Below, one piece after another: positions 34,903 through 46,255 of a stretch of DNA of 64,000 nt. Both the position numbers and the translations under genes were made by a program. How positions within the stretch are numbered: the first letter of the stretch is position 1; every line of letters begins with the position of its first letter. Where the stretch lies: contig NZ_JANLCJ010000001.1 in assembly GCF_024979295.1 (NCBI RefSeq), positions 930,001 to 994,000 on the forward strand, read 5' to 3'. Under the pieces are notes generated by a model, which was not told where the DNA came from, made no database searches, and worked only from the letters and a program-made list of their open reading frames with translations. This DNA comes from Herbiconiux daphne. GTDB lineage: Bacteria; Actinomycetota; Actinomycetes; Actinomycetales; Microbacteriaceae.

Positions 34903-36212
34903 CACCGGTCGAGGCCCCAATGGTCGGCGATCAACCCCAGCCCTTTCGCGAAGACGTACGACCAGGTCGTGGCGTCGTGTGCACTGCCGGGGGCTTCGAG
35001 GTAGGTGGCGGTCATGCCGGCGGCCTGGGCGTCGGCGTAGAGGGTCTTCACGCCGGGCAGGTAGCCCGAGTCGTCGCTGCCGACCCCGAACACCGCGAAC
35101 GTGTCGGCGTAGGGCGCGTGGGCGGCCATGACCGCCGCGGGGTACGCGGCCGCGTACGCCGCCGCATCGCCCCCGAAGCCCTCGTCGATGGTGGTCTGGG
35201 CGTCGCCGAGCTTGGGATACTCCTCGCCCGACGCGTCGAGGATCGCCCCGAAGAGCTCCGGATGCCCCGCACCGAGCTGGATCGAGCAGGTGCCGCCCTG
35301 CGAGTAGCCGCCGATGCCCCAGTAGTGCGGGCCGGGCAGCACCGGCAGATTCGCCTGGATCCAGGCCGGCACGTCGACGGTGAGGTAGGTCGCCGAGTTG
35401 CCGATGGGGGAGTCGACGCACATCGGATTGACGTCGGGCGCACTGAGCTGGTCGGGCGAGACCACGATCGGGGCGAGCCCCTGATGGGCGGCGGCGTAGG
35501 CGTCGAGGCTCCGCTGCAGCTTGGCCGCGTCGAGGGGCGCGTCGGGACTACCGGGCTGGCCGGAGAGCATGATGAGCACCGGCAGCTTCGGCGGGTCGGC
35601 GGTGAGGGCCGCCGGCGGGAGGTAGACCACCGCCTGGCGGGCCGCGAAGCCCGACACGGTGGCCGGGATGGTGACCTCGCCCACGGCGCCGTGCTGAGGC
35701 AGGTCGGCCGGCGCCGACCAGGTGGCGATGGTCGGCTGGGTCGCGGGGTCGGGAGTGGCGATGGCGGGCAGCACGTCACCGGCATAGGCGCTCAGCCCGA
35801 GGGCGCTGCGCACGGTCGGGTACTGACCGAAGTCGATGTTCACCGACATCGCCGTGGTGCCGGCGAAGAGCACGATCGCGAGCACCACCGCGATCACCCG
35901 GCGCCAGGTCGCGCGCCACAGCGAGGCGAGGCCGAGGCCGATGCCGGCGAAGCCCACGGCGATCCACGTGCGCGTGACCGGGGTGAGGTCGGCGCCGAAG
36001 AGATCGAGCGTGTCGCTGAGCAGCCAGGTCAGGCCGAGGCCGATCCCCGCCCCGACGGCGGCCGCGAGCACGGCGACGGCGAACCAGTGCGCTCGGCGCC
36101 ACCGCGGGCCGGGGCGAACGACGAGCAGCAGCAACGCCGTCACGGCCGCGGCGGCATACACGGCGATCACGAACGGACCCGACAGGATCCCGATGTCGAG
36201 AAGAGCTTTCAC
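34902..36212 (-). CDS. Membrane-anchored esterase (PF00756-like alpha/beta hydrolase)
   Basis: A 436-residue protein with four N-terminal helices (about 8-32, 43-65, 83-100, 105-122) and an outward-facing esterase domain. Nucleophile Ser304 lies in GGYSQGGTC, and the base is likely the His in APGSAHDATTW. It is translationally coupled to the MprF-like gene. In other Gram-positives aminoacyl-lipid synthases are paired with hydrolases that remove the amino acid (AhyD type), so this may reverse the modification; that is inference. The start is GTG 36212 with AGGA about 9 bases upstream. Confidence 0.85.
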   Translation of the reverse strand: MKALLDIGILSGPFVIAVYAAAAVTALLLLVVRPGPRWRRAHWFAVAVLAAAVGAGIGLGLTWLLSDTLDLFGADLTPVTRTWIAVGFAGIGLGLASLWRATWRRVIAVVLAIVLFAGTTAMSVNIDFGQYPTVRSALGLSAYAGDVLPAIATPDPATQPTIATWSAPADLPQHGAVGEVTIPATVSGFAARQAVVYLPPAALTADPPKLPVLIMLSGQPGSPDAPLDAAKLQRSLDAYAAAHQGLAPIVVSPDQLSAPDVNPMCVDSPIGNSATYLTVDVPAWIQANLPVLPGPHYWGIGGYSQGGTCSIQLGAGHPELFGAILDASGEEYPKLGDAQTTIDEGFGGDAAAYAAAYPAAVMAAHAPYADTFAVFGVGSDDSGYLPGVKTLYADAQAAGMTATYLEAPGSAHDATTWSYVFAKGLGLIADHWGLDR

Positions 36213-36369
36213 GGGTCGATCCTGTCCGGTGGTCGGTGCGCCGGGCGATGACGCGTCGATCAGTATTTTCCCCTTGTCTGGGTGTCGACTGCACGACGGC
36301 TGTGACCGGATGTCGCGGCCGCGCGCATCCGCCCGCCCGAGGGCCGCCCGCGGCGCTTAGGCTCGGAGT

Positions 36370-37614
36370 ATGCACACCGAGCAGCCGATCGCGGAGCCCA
36401 GCCCGCCGATCCTGCACGTCGACATGGACGCGTTCTTCGCGTCGGTCGAGCTGCTCTCGCACCCCGAGTTGCGCGGCAAGCCCGTCATCGTCGGCGGCCA
36501 CTCGCCGCGTGCCGTCGTGACGAGCGCCACCTACGAGGCGCGTGCGTTCGGGGTGCACTCGGCGATGCCGGTCGGTGCCGCGCTGCGCCTGTGCCCCAAG
36601 GCCGTCGTGCTCGAGCCGCACATGCAGCTCTACCGCGACTACTCGCGTCAGGTGATGGGGCTCTTCCGCGAGGTCACGCCGCTCGTGGAGCCGCTCAGCA
36701 TCGACGAGGCCTTCCTCGACGTGGCGGGCGCCCGCCGGTTGCTCGGCGAGTCCGACGTCATCGCCGAGCGCCTGCGGCAGCGTGTGCTCTCCGAGACCGG
36801 GCTGACCTGCTCGGTGGGCGTCGCGCCCACGAAGTTCATGGCCAAGCTGGCCTCAGGGCGGGCGAAACCCGACGGCATGCTCGTGGTGCGCCCGTCGGAG
36901 GTGCTCGGCTACCTGCATCCGCTGCCCGTGCGCGCCCTGTGGGGTGTGGGGGAGAAGACCGCCGAGCAGCTCGAGCGCCGGGGCCTGCGCACCGTGGGCG
37001 ACATCGCCGACACCCCGCTCGAGACCCTCGTGCGGGGGCTGGGGGAGGCCACGGGCGTCAAACTGCATGAACTCGCGCTCGGCATCGACACGCGCGATGT
37101 CGAGACGGTCAGTCAGGAGAAGAGCGTCGGGCACGAGCGCACCTTCGACATCGACGAGTGGTCACCCGAGGTGCTGCGCCGCGAACTGCTGCACCAGTCC
37201 ACCCGGGTCGCCGTGCGCCTGCGTGCCGCCGGACTCGTGGGCAAGACGGTGGCCCTGAAGCTCCGCTACTCCGACTTCACCACCATCTCGCGGTCGCGCA
37301 CGCTCGCCGAACCCACCGATCTGGGCAAGCGGATCTTCGACGAGGTGTCGGCCATCTTCGACGCCGTCGGTGCGAAGCATCAGGCCATCCGCCTCATCGG
37401 AGTGCGCGTCGAGCAGCTCACCGAGGCCGGAGGCTCGGTGCATCAGCCCGCGCTGTGGGCCGACGAGACAGTGCCCTCCGAGGGCTGGCGCGAGGCCGAA
37501 CTCACGATCGACCGGGTCACCGCGAAGTTCGGCACCGACAGCGTGCGCCCGGCCTCGCTCGTGCACGCCCCGAAGTCGGGCGAGACCGCCGACCGCAACG
37601 GCACCCGCCGCTGA
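36370..37614 (+). CDS. dinB: DNA polymerase IV (Y-family)
   Basis: A 414-residue translesion polymerase. The metal-binding carboxylates are Asp18 (HVDMDAFFASVE) and Asp112-Glu113 (SIDEAFLDV). The steric-gate region is DAFFASVEL, and the HhH and little-finger regions follow (about 180-365). The C-terminus after about 370 lacks a clear beta-clamp peptide. TAGGCT (36358-36363) is 7 bases before the ATG, suggesting a leaderless mRNA. I see no LexA-like palindrome in the 157-bp divergent region. It is transcribed divergently from the esterase. Confidence 0.95.
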   Translation: MHTEQPIAEPSPPILHVDMDAFFASVELLSHPELRGKPVIVGGHSPRAVVTSATYEARAFGVHSAMPVGAALRLCPKAVVLEPHMQLYRDYSRQVMGLFREVTPLVEPLSIDEAFLDVAGARRLLGESDVIAERLRQRVLSETGLTCSVGVAPTKFMAKLASGRAKPDGMLVVRPSEVLGYLHPLPVRALWGVGEKTAEQLERRGLRTVGDIADTPLETLVRGLGEATGVKLHELALGIDTRDVETVSQEKSVGHERTFDIDEWSPEVLRRELLHQSTRVAVRLRAAGLVGKTVALKLRYSDFTTISRSRTLAEPTDLGKRIFDEVSAIFDAVGAKHQAIRLIGVRVEQLTEAGGSVHQPALWADETVPSEGWREAELTIDRVTAKFGTDSVRPASLVHAPKSGETADRNGTRR

Positions 37615-37650
37615 CCCGATCGCCGCAATTTCGCGGAGTCGCCCCCTGGG

Positions 37651-37700
37651 GGTCGCGCAAAGTGTCGTTCCCGCCTCGTTACGGGTGCTTTTGCGCGACC
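37651..37700 (+). repeat. 50-bp palindromic element, copy C
   Basis: Arms GGTCGCGCAAAG (37651-37662) and TTTTGCGCGACC (37689-37700) match copies A and B, with one mismatch in the stem. The centre is closest to copy B (TGTCGTTCCC shared in part, GGGTGC at the right end). It lies between the convergent ends of dinB and treZ. Confidence 0.8.
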
Positions 37701-37731
37701 ACCCCGCGCGGCAGAGGCGGAGGTGGTCCCG

Positions 37732-39579
37732 TCAGGCGCGGCGGGCCACCACGACCGAATGGGGAGCCACGGCGGTGAGGCGCTCCGGCAGGGGGTCGCC
37801 CCTCAGCTGAGCGTGCGAGTCGAACAGGGGCTCCCCGAGGGTGGGGGCGATCGCCCGCAGATCGACCGCGGCATCCGAGAAGTTCACCACCAGCACGATC
37901 GGCGGCCGCTCGAGCACGAGCCAGCGGTCGTCTTCGCTGAAGTCGACGCGCACGTCGGCGAGCCGCAGCTCGTCGCCCGGGGGCAACGTGGTCCGGATCG
38001 TCGCGAGCCGGCGGTAGACGCCGAGCACCGATCGGTGCTCCGGATGCGCCGGGTCGTCGATCTCGGACCAGTCGAGTTTCGAGTTCGTGAACGTCGACGG
38101 ATCTTGCGGGTCGGGAACGACGTCGGGATCCCAGCCCATCTTCTCGAACTCCGCGATGCGGCCCTCGGCGGTGGCTTTGCCGAGATCGGGCTCCGGATGC
38201 GAGGTGAAGAACTGCCACGGCGTCGACGCCGCCCATTCCTCACCCATGAAGAGCATCGGGGTGAACGGCCCGAGCAGGGTGAGGGCGGCCGCGATGGCGA
38301 GCGAATCGGGCCCGAGCGTCGCGGTGAGCCGGTCGCCGATGGCGCGGTTGCCGATCTGGTCGTGATTCTGCGAGGCCACCACCAGCCGCCACGGTGCGGT
38401 CGCCGCCCGATCGAGCTCGACGCCGTGCTCCCGCTCGCGGAAGCTCGAGTAGGTGCCGTCGTGGAAGAAGCCACGGGTGAGCACCTTGGCCAGCGCTCCG
38501 ACCGAGTCGAAGTCGGCGTAGTAACCCGAGGTCTCGCCGGTGAGGTTGACGTGCACGGCGTGGTGGAAGTCGTCGCTCCACTGACCATCGAGACCGTAGC
38601 CGCCCTCGTCGCGGCCGAGGAACATGACCGGGTCGTTGAGGTCGCTCTCGGCGATCAGCAGTCGCTTCACCCCGGTGTCGGCCGACAGGGCGTCGACCGC
38701 CTCGCCGAGCTCGGCGAGCAGGTGCATCGTCGAGTGGTCGACCAGGGCGTGCACGGCGTCGAGGCGCAGGCCGTCGACGTGGTAGTCGCCGAGCCACATC
38801 AGCGCATTGTGGATGATGTAGCTCCGCACCTCCTTCGCACCCTCGTGCTCGAGGTTCACCGAGTCGCCCCAGGTGTTGCTCGACTCGTGGTGCAGGTAGG
38901 GCCCGAACAGCGGCAGGTAGTTGCCGCTCGGCCCGAGGTGGTTGTAGACGACGTCTTGGATGACGGCGAGACCGGCGGCATGGCAGGCGTCGACGAAGCG
39001 GCGGTAGGCCTCCGGTCCGCCGTAGCCCTCGTGCACCGTGAACCAGGCGACACCGTCGTAGCCCCAGTTGTAGGTGCCGTTGAAGCCGTTCACCGGCAGC
39101 AGCTCCACGTGTGTGACGCCGATCGAGAGCAGGTGGTCGAGTTTGCCGGCCGCGGCATCGAGCGTGCCCTCCGGGGTGAATGTGCCGATGTGCAGTTCGT
39201 AGATCTCGGCCGAGTCGACGGGCAGCCCCGCCCAGCCCGCGTCGTGCCACTCGTAGCCCTGTGCGTCGTCGGTACGCGAGAGACCGTGCACGCCCTCGGG
39301 CTGGCGGCGCGAGCGCGGGTCGGGGTAGGGCCCCTGGCCGTCGAGCAGGTAGCCGTAGTCGAGCCCGGCGCGCCAGTCGACCCCGGGCTCCGGGAACCAC
39401 CAGCCGCCGTCTCTCAGGGCCATCGGATGCGCCGTGCGGCCGCCGCTGCCGGTGCCGTCGGCCGCTCCCCGCGTGGGGCTCGCGGGGTCGTCGATCACGA
39501 GCTCCACGCGCTCGGCGCGAGGCGCCCAGACCCGGAAGTCCCGGAAGTCACGGAAGTCGTTGGCGTCGTCGTCGGTCAT
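37732..39579 (-). CDS. treZ: Malto-oligosyltrehalose trehalohydrolase TreZ
   Basis: A 615-residue GH13_10 enzyme that releases trehalose from the TreY product. After a short repeated [13 protein letters not shown] start, a CBM48-like domain (about 10-100) leads to the barrel. Nucleophile Asp lies in [10 protein letters not shown] and acid Glu in IAESDLNDP. The ATG at 39579 overlaps the treY stop (ATGA). It is the last gene of treX-treY-treZ. Trehalose here would serve as an osmoprotectant or reserve. Confidence 0.95.
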   Translation of the reverse strand: MTDDDANDFRDFRDFRVWAPRAERVELVIDDPASPTRGAADGTGSGGRTAHPMALRDGGWWFPEPGVDWRAGLDYGYLLDGQGPYPDPRSRRQPEGVHGLSRTDDAQGYEWHDAGWAGLPVDSAEIYELHIGTFTPEGTLDAAAGKLDHLLSIGVTHVELLPVNGFNGTYNWGYDGVAWFTVHEGYGGPEAYRRFVDACHAAGLAVIQDVVYNHLGPSGNYLPLFGPYLHHESSNTWGDSVNLEHEGAKEVRSYIIHNALMWLGDYHVDGLRLDAVHALVDHSTMHLLAELGEAVDALSADTGVKRLLIAESDLNDPVMFLGRDEGGYGLDGQWSDDFHHAVHVNLTGETSGYYADFDSVGALAKVLTRGFFHDGTYSSFREREHGVELDRAATAPWRLVVASQNHDQIGNRAIGDRLTATLGPDSLAIAAALTLLGPFTPMLFMGEEWAASTPWQFFTSHPEPDLGKATAEGRIAEFEKMGWDPDVVPDPQDPSTFTNSKLDWSEIDDPAHPEHRSVLGVYRRLATIRTTLPPGDELRLADVRVDFSEDDRWLVLERPPIVLVVNFSDAAVDLRAIAPTLGEPLFDSHAQLRGDPLPERLTAVAPHSVVVARRA

Positions 39580-41999
39580 GATTCCTCGATGGTCTGCAGA
39601 AGGGCGACGGGGTAGGTCTCGAACACGGCGGCCAGTCGCACGCTGCCGGCCTCGAACAAGCGGCCGGTGAAGGCGTCGACGTAGCCGTTGCGGGCCGGCG
39701 GCAGCTCGACCACGGTGTCGTCCCACCCACCGTGGTGCAGCAGGCCGAGCGGCAGTCGGGTGGCGAGGGTGATGGCGCCCCCACGGTCGAAGGCGATGGC
39801 GTGGCGTGCCGCCGAGCCCCTCGCCTCGAGCGGCGTGTACGCCTGGAACAGCTCGGGCCGGTCGCGCCGCAACCGCAGCGCGGCCGAGACGACGAGCAGC
39901 TTCACGGCACCGTCGTCGTCGGGGTCAGCCGCCGAGGCCGCCCAGTCGGGCAGCTCGCCCGTGTCTTGATGGGCGAGCGCCTCCGAGCGGGCGTCGAAGT
40001 CGACGAACCGGCGGTTGTCGGGGTCGACGAGCGAGTGGTCCCAGAACTCGGTTCCCTGGTAGACGTCGGGCACCCCGGTGGTGGTGAGCTGCACGAGCTT
40101 CTCAGAGAGCGAGTTGCTGCGGCCGGCGCTGCGCACACTCGCCACCTGGCTCTCGATCAGGCCCCGGGCGATGGGGTCGGTGTAGACGGCGTCGATGGCA
40201 TCCGACATCCGTTGTTCGAACTCCTCGTCGGGGTCGAGCCAGCCCGTGGAGTCACCGGCTTCGCGGGCGGCCTTGAGCGCGTAGTCCTGAGCGCGTTCTC
40301 GGCTGAGCGGCCAGGCCCCCACCATGGCCTGCCAGAGCAGGTTCTCGAAGCTGCCGTCGCCGAGGGGGAGCGTCGAGCGGATCTTCGCGAGGGTGCCGGC
40401 CCAGCCCTCGGCGATCTCGGCGAGCACCGAGATTCGGGCGCGGGTGTCTTCAGAGCGCTTGGTGTCGTGGGTCGAGAGCGTGGTCATCGTGAACGGCAGC
40501 GTCTCGTTGCGGTGCTGCTGCAGTGCGTGGAACTCCTCGACGCCCACACTGAACTCGTCGGGCTCCGCGCCCACCTCGGTGAGGCTGGTGAGTCTCGTCC
40601 AGCGGTAGAACGCCGTGTCTTCGACGCCCTTGGCCATCACCATTCCCGACGTCTGCTGGAACCGGATGCTCGGCGCGGTTCCGGTGCGGCCGAGCACCTC
40701 GGCGGTCTGCCGCAGCACCGGTTCGAGCTCCGGCCGGTGCTCGAGAGCGAGCTCGAGCGCGCGGTCGAGGTGTTCCCGGCCGTCGGGCAGATAGGAGCGG
40801 TAGACGGGGAAGCAGGTGAGCAGCTCGCTCACGGCGTCGGTGATCTCGGCGCTCGCGGTGGGCGTGGACAGACCGCCGGCGCGCTCGATGTCGCGGGTGA
40901 GCCGCCGGGCCTCGGCCTGCAGGATGCCGTCGGCCACGGCGCGTTTGGTGTCGTGGATCAGCCCCTGGTAGGTGCCCGCGGCCCTCGTGCTCGTGCGCGC
41001 CCTCTCGTCGGCGGTCTCGGTGAGCGTCTTCTGCCGTTCGGTGCGCACGTCGCGGAGTTCGGCGGCCAGGGCGTCGAGCGGTTGCTCGCCGGCCGGGTCG
41101 ATGAACACCCGGTCGAGGCCGGCGAGGGCGTCGTAGCCCGTGGTGCCGGCCGACGGCCAGGCGGGGTCGAGGGGCTCGTCGCCCTCGAGGATCTTCTCGA
41201 TCAGGATGTAGGCGCCGCCGGTGAGCGCCGAGAGACGTTCGATGTACTGCCCCGGGTCGGCGAGGCCGTCGGGGTGATCGACCCGCAGCCCGTCGACGAG
41301 GCCGTCACGGAACCAGCGCGCGATCTCGGCGTGCGACTCGTCGAACACCCACTGCTCCTCGACCCGGATCGCCGCGAGCGACGACACGGCGAAGAACCGG
41401 CGGTAGTTGAGATCGGTGCTCTCGAGCCGCCAGTTCATGAGCCGGTAGCTCTGCCGGTCATGCACGGTCTGCGGGCTTGCGCCGTCGTCGGCGGTGCCCG
41501 GCGCGATCGGGTAGCGGTTGTCGTAGTAGGCGAGCAGGGTCTCGCCCGCTTCGCTTGTCTCGAGCGTGAGGGCGTCGAGCGAGTCGTCGCCGAGCACCGG
41601 GATGGTGAGCCGCCCGCCGCCGGCCTCCCAGTCGATGTCGAAGGCGTCGGCGTAGCGCGACTCGCGGCCGTGCTTCAGCAGATCCCACCACCAGGGGTTC
41701 TGGGCGGGGGTGGCGACGCCGACGTGGTTGGGCACGATGTCGACGAGCACTCCGAGACCGGCCTCGTGGGCGGCATCCGACAGCGCTTTCAGGCCGTCGG
41801 CGCCACCCCGCGACTCGTCGACACGCGAGTGGTCGGTGACGTCGTAGCCGTGCTGCGACCCCTCCTCTGCCTGCAGGATGGGAGAGAGGTAGACCCAGTC
41901 GACGCCGAGACGCGACAGGTAGGGAACCAGGCGCGCCGCATCCCACAGGGTGAAGCTGTCGGTGAGCTGGAGCCGATAGGTCGAACGGGGAGTGCGCAT
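39576..41999 (-). CDS. treY: Malto-oligosyltrehalose synthase TreY
   Basis: An 807-residue GH13_26 enzyme that isomerises the reducing-end alpha-1,4 bond of maltodextrins to alpha,alpha-1,1. The N-terminal [20 protein letters not shown] and [10 protein letters not shown] are signature segments. The catalytic Asp lies in [13 protein letters not shown] and the Glu in [10 protein letters not shown]. The long insertion typical of TreY (about 330-560) is present. The start lies 40 bp after the treX stop, and the stop overlaps treZ. Confidence 0.96.
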   Translation of the reverse strand: MRTPRSTYRLQLTDSFTLWDAARLVPYLSRLGVDWVYLSPILQAEEGSQHGYDVTDHSRVDESRGGADGLKALSDAAHEAGLGVLVDIVPNHVGVATPAQNPWWWDLLKHGRESRYADAFDIDWEAGGGRLTIPVLGDDSLDALTLETSEAGETLLAYYDNRYPIAPGTADDGASPQTVHDRQSYRLMNWRLESTDLNYRRFFAVSSLAAIRVEEQWVFDESHAEIARWFRDGLVDGLRVDHPDGLADPGQYIERLSALTGGAYILIEKILEGDEPLDPAWPSAGTTGYDALAGLDRVFIDPAGEQPLDALAAELRDVRTERQKTLTETADERARTSTRAAGTYQGLIHDTKRAVADGILQAEARRLTRDIERAGGLSTPTASAEITDAVSELLTCFPVYRSYLPDGREHLDRALELALEHRPELEPVLRQTAEVLGRTGTAPSIRFQQTSGMVMAKGVEDTAFYRWTRLTSLTEVGAEPDEFSVGVEEFHALQQHRNETLPFTMTTLSTHDTKRSEDTRARISVLAEIAEGWAGTLAKIRSTLPLGDGSFENLLWQAMVGAWPLSRERAQDYALKAAREAGDSTGWLDPDEEFEQRMSDAIDAVYTDPIARGLIESQVASVRSAGRSNSLSEKLVQLTTTGVPDVYQGTEFWDHSLVDPDNRRFVDFDARSEALAHQDTGELPDWAASAADPDDDGAVKLLVVSAALRLRRDRPELFQAYTPLEARGSAARHAIAFDRGGAITLATRLPLGLLHHGGWDDTVVELPPARNGYVDAFTGRLFEAGSVRLAAVFETYPVALLQTIEES

Positions 42000-42039
42000 C
42001 CGGAGTGCTCTTTCTGACAGGGGTGGGCGGCCCTCCCCG

Positions 42040-44241
<2,202 letters not shown>

Positions 44242-44345
44242 CTGATCTCCTGTCGATTCGGTTCAACGCTAGCGGGTCGAGACGGGCATGCCCTGATCGG
44301 CCCATGACCCTACCCCGCCGCGATCGATCGCGGTAGCGTTGCACC

Positions 44346-44723
44346 ATGGCCAACCTCGTGGAAACCCTGACCGACGCGACCAAGTCCATCGGAGTCGGAG
44401 CCGCCTACGGCGCGCCTGTCGAGATCGAGGGCAAGACCATCGTTCCGGTGGCGCTCGTCTGGGCCGGTTTCGGGGGCGGTAACGGCACGGGCAACGGCAA
44501 CGCGAACTCGCCGACGGATGCTTCGAAGCCCCTGCTCGGGGGCGAGGCCGGTGGTGAGGGCTTCGGCGGTGGCGGCCTCAGCGTGCCCATCGGCGCCTAC
44601 GTCACGACCGACGGCAACGCCTCCTTCGAGCCCAACCTGATCGCCCTGCTCGCGGTCTCGATTCCGGTCATCATCACGAGCGGCTGGGCCTTCGCCCGGG
44701 TCATCAAGGCACTCAAGAAGTAG
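44346..44723 (+). CDS. YtfJ/GerW-like protein with C-terminal membrane helix
   Basis: A 125-residue protein. The segment AYGAPVEIEGKTIVPVALVWAGFGGGNG matches the core of the spore YtfJ (GerW) family in spore formers. A Gly-rich loop follows, then a single C-terminal transmembrane helix (about 99-117) and the basic tail KALKK. Actinobacteria outside the Streptomyces group do not make spores, so the role is unknown. TAGCGT (44334-44339) is 7 bases before the ATG, suggesting a leaderless mRNA. It probably forms a transcription unit with the following hydrolase. Confidence 0.8.
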   Translation: MANLVETLTDATKSIGVGAAYGAPVEIEGKTIVPVALVWAGFGGGNGTGNGNANSPTDASKPLLGGEAGGEGFGGGGLSVPIGAYVTTDGNASFEPNLIALLAVSIPVIITSGWAFARVIKALKK

Positions 44724-44736
44724 CCCGAGGCCGCGC

Positions 44737-45399
44737 GTGGCCACCGACCTGCTCTGGACGGGGCCGGACGACGGGCCGACGCTGGTGCTCGCCCACGGGG
44801 CGGGCGCTGCGATGGACTCGGCGTGGCTCGAGCGGTTCTGCGGCCTGCTCGCGGAGCCCGCCCGGGGCATCCGGGTGGCCCGGTTCGAGTTCGGCTACAT
44901 GGCTGCGCGGCGCACCGGCACCCGCAAGCCGCCGCCCAAGGCGGAGACCCTGATGCAGGAGTACCGCGACGCGGTCGCCGAGGTCTGCCTCATCGCCGGG
45001 GCACCGGTGGCCATCGGCGGCAAGTCGATGGGCGGGCGGGTCGCCAGCATGGTGGCCGACGACCTCAGGGCAGGCGGGTCGGTCGCCGCCCTCGTGGTGC
45101 TCGGCTACCCGTTCCACCCGCCGGGGTCGCCCGAGAAGCTCCGCACCGCGCACCTCGAGGCGCTCGAGACCCCCACCCTCATCTGTCAGGGCACGCGTGA
45201 CCCGTTCGGCACCCGAGACGAGGTCAGCGGCTACCGGCTCGCCCCCGGCATCCGGTTCGTCTGGCTCGACGACGGCGAGCACGAGCTCAAGCCGCGCACG
45301 AAGATCAGCGGGTTCACGCACGCCGAGCACCTCGTGACGGCCGCCGACGCCGTGGCCGCGTTCGTGCGCGACCGGGTTCGGGATGCCGCCTCCGCCTGA
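44737..45399 (+). CDS. KANL3/Tex30-like alpha/beta hydrolase
   Basis: A 220-residue cytosolic hydrolase. The N-terminal LAHGAGAAMDSAWL and the nucleophile region IGGKSMGGRVAS (about 88-99) are typical of the KANL3/Tex30-like group, with Ser in GKSMGG. The acid lies in QGTRDPFG and the His probably in DDGEHEL. The start is GTG 44737, 13 bp after the YtfJ-like stop. Substrate unknown. It ends just before the TPP-riboswitch promoter. Confidence 0.85.
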   Translation: MATDLLWTGPDDGPTLVLAHGAGAAMDSAWLERFCGLLAEPARGIRVARFEFGYMAARRTGTRKPPPKAETLMQEYRDAVAEVCLIAGAPVAIGGKSMGGRVASMVADDLRAGGSVAALVVLGYPFHPPGSPEKLRTAHLEALETPTLICQGTRDPFGTRDEVSGYRLAPGIRFVWLDDGEHELKPRTKISGFTHAEHLVTAADAVAAFVRDRVRDAASA

Positions 45400-45412
45400 A
45401 CCGGGCGCGGTC

Positions 45413-45516
45413 TATACTCGTCATCAACACGGGAGTCCGGTGAGCCGGGCTGAGAGGAAGGTTCTCAACCTTCGACCGTCGAACCTGATCTGGATCATGC
45501 CAGCGCAGGGAGGCAT
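45413..45516 (+). promoter_or_regulatory. TPP riboswitch (THI element) with its promoter
   Basis: A -10 box TATACT (45413-45418) is followed by the aptamer at about 45427-45516. Conserved THI-box parts in order are CGGGAG, the GCTGAGAGGAAG loop, the paired AACC/GGTT region, GACCGTCGAACCTGATC and the terminal CAGCGCAGGGAGGC. It should sense thiamine pyrophosphate and lower expression of the ykoEDC operon when thiamine is plentiful. Confidence 0.95.
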
Positions 45517-45523
45517 CTCTTGA

Positions 45524-45575
45524 CCGTGTTCGGTGTTCACCGGCGCGCTCGCGAGCCGGCCGCAGCCGGACACGG
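45524..45575 (+). promoter_or_regulatory. Likely riboswitch expression-platform stem
   Basis: CCGTGTTCGG (45524-45533) pairs with CCGGACACGG (45566-45575), with one wobble. An inner stem CCGGC (45540-45544) pairs with GCCGG (45555-45559). No U tract follows, so whether it terminates transcription or controls the ykoE ribosome site cannot be decided by eye. Confidence 0.45.
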
Positions 45576-45617
45576 AGAACCTGTGCCCCTTCCACCTCAC
45601 TGAATGGGCAGGACACA

Positions 45618-46253
45618 ATGCACACCACCTCCAACACCATCCGCTCCGCCACCTCCGCCGGCCGCCGCCGGGTCGTCTACCGCTGGCGGGTCGTCGACAT
45701 CGTCGTCGCCAGCGTCATCGGCGTGGCCTCCGGACTCATCTTCTGGGTCTGGAACCTCACCTACAGTCCCTTCAGCGCCGGGCTCGAAGCGCTGCTGCCG
45801 GGCGCTCAGAGTCTCGTCGGCGGCGTCTGGCTCTTCGCCGGCGTGCTCGGCGGCCTCATCATCCGCAAACCCGGCGCGGCGCTGTTCACCGAACTGGTCG
45901 CGGCCGTCGTGTCGGCGCTGGTCGGCACCCAATGGGGCCCGTTGACCCTGGTCTCGGGGCTCGTGCAGGGGCTCGGCGCCGAGATCGTGTTCGCGATCTT
46001 CCTCTACGCCAACTACCGGGTCTACGTCGCCGTTCTCGCGGGCGCGGGCGCCGGCATCGCGATGGGCATCAACGATTCGGTGCTCTGGTACCCGGGGCTC
46101 ACGGGCCAGTTCTACGTCACCTACATCATCTGCGGCGCCATCAGCGGTGCGGTGATCGCCGGCCTGCTGTCCTGGCTCGTCGTACGGGGGCTCGCCCGAA
46201 CGGGAGCACTCAGCCGGTTCGCCTCCGGCCGAGAGGCCACGGCAAGGGCCTGA
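45618..46253 (+). CDS. ykoE: YkoE: substrate-binding (S) component of a thiamine/HMP ECF transporter
   Basis: A 211-residue integral membrane protein with about 5-6 helices. It begins with a basic leader followed by WRVVDIVVASVIGVASGLIFWVWN, typical of YkoE. It should bind thiamine or its hydroxymethylpyrimidine precursor in the membrane and dock to the YkoD/YkoC module. AGGA lies just upstream of the ATG at 45618. Placement under a TPP riboswitch strongly supports the substrate class. Confidence 0.93.
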   Translation: MHTTSNTIRSATSAGRRRVVYRWRVVDIVVASVIGVASGLIFWVWNLTYSPFSAGLEALLPGAQSLVGGVWLFAGVLGGLIIRKPGAALFTELVAAVVSALVGTQWGPLTLVSGLVQGLGAEIVFAIFLYANYRVYVAVLAGAGAGIAMGINDSVLWYPGLTGQFYVTYIICGAISGAVIAGLLSWLVVRGLARTGALSRFASGREATARA

Positions 46254-46255
46254 GC

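Noticed and set aside
32359..35004. 881-codon open frame on the plus strand opposite the MprF-like gene
   Set aside because: Its translation is dominated by Arg, Gly, His and Glu with no recognisable domain, typical of antisense frames in GC-rich DNA.
36213..36369. LexA/SOS box upstream of dinB
   Set aside because: I looked for a GAAC-N4-GTTC-like palindrome and saw none.
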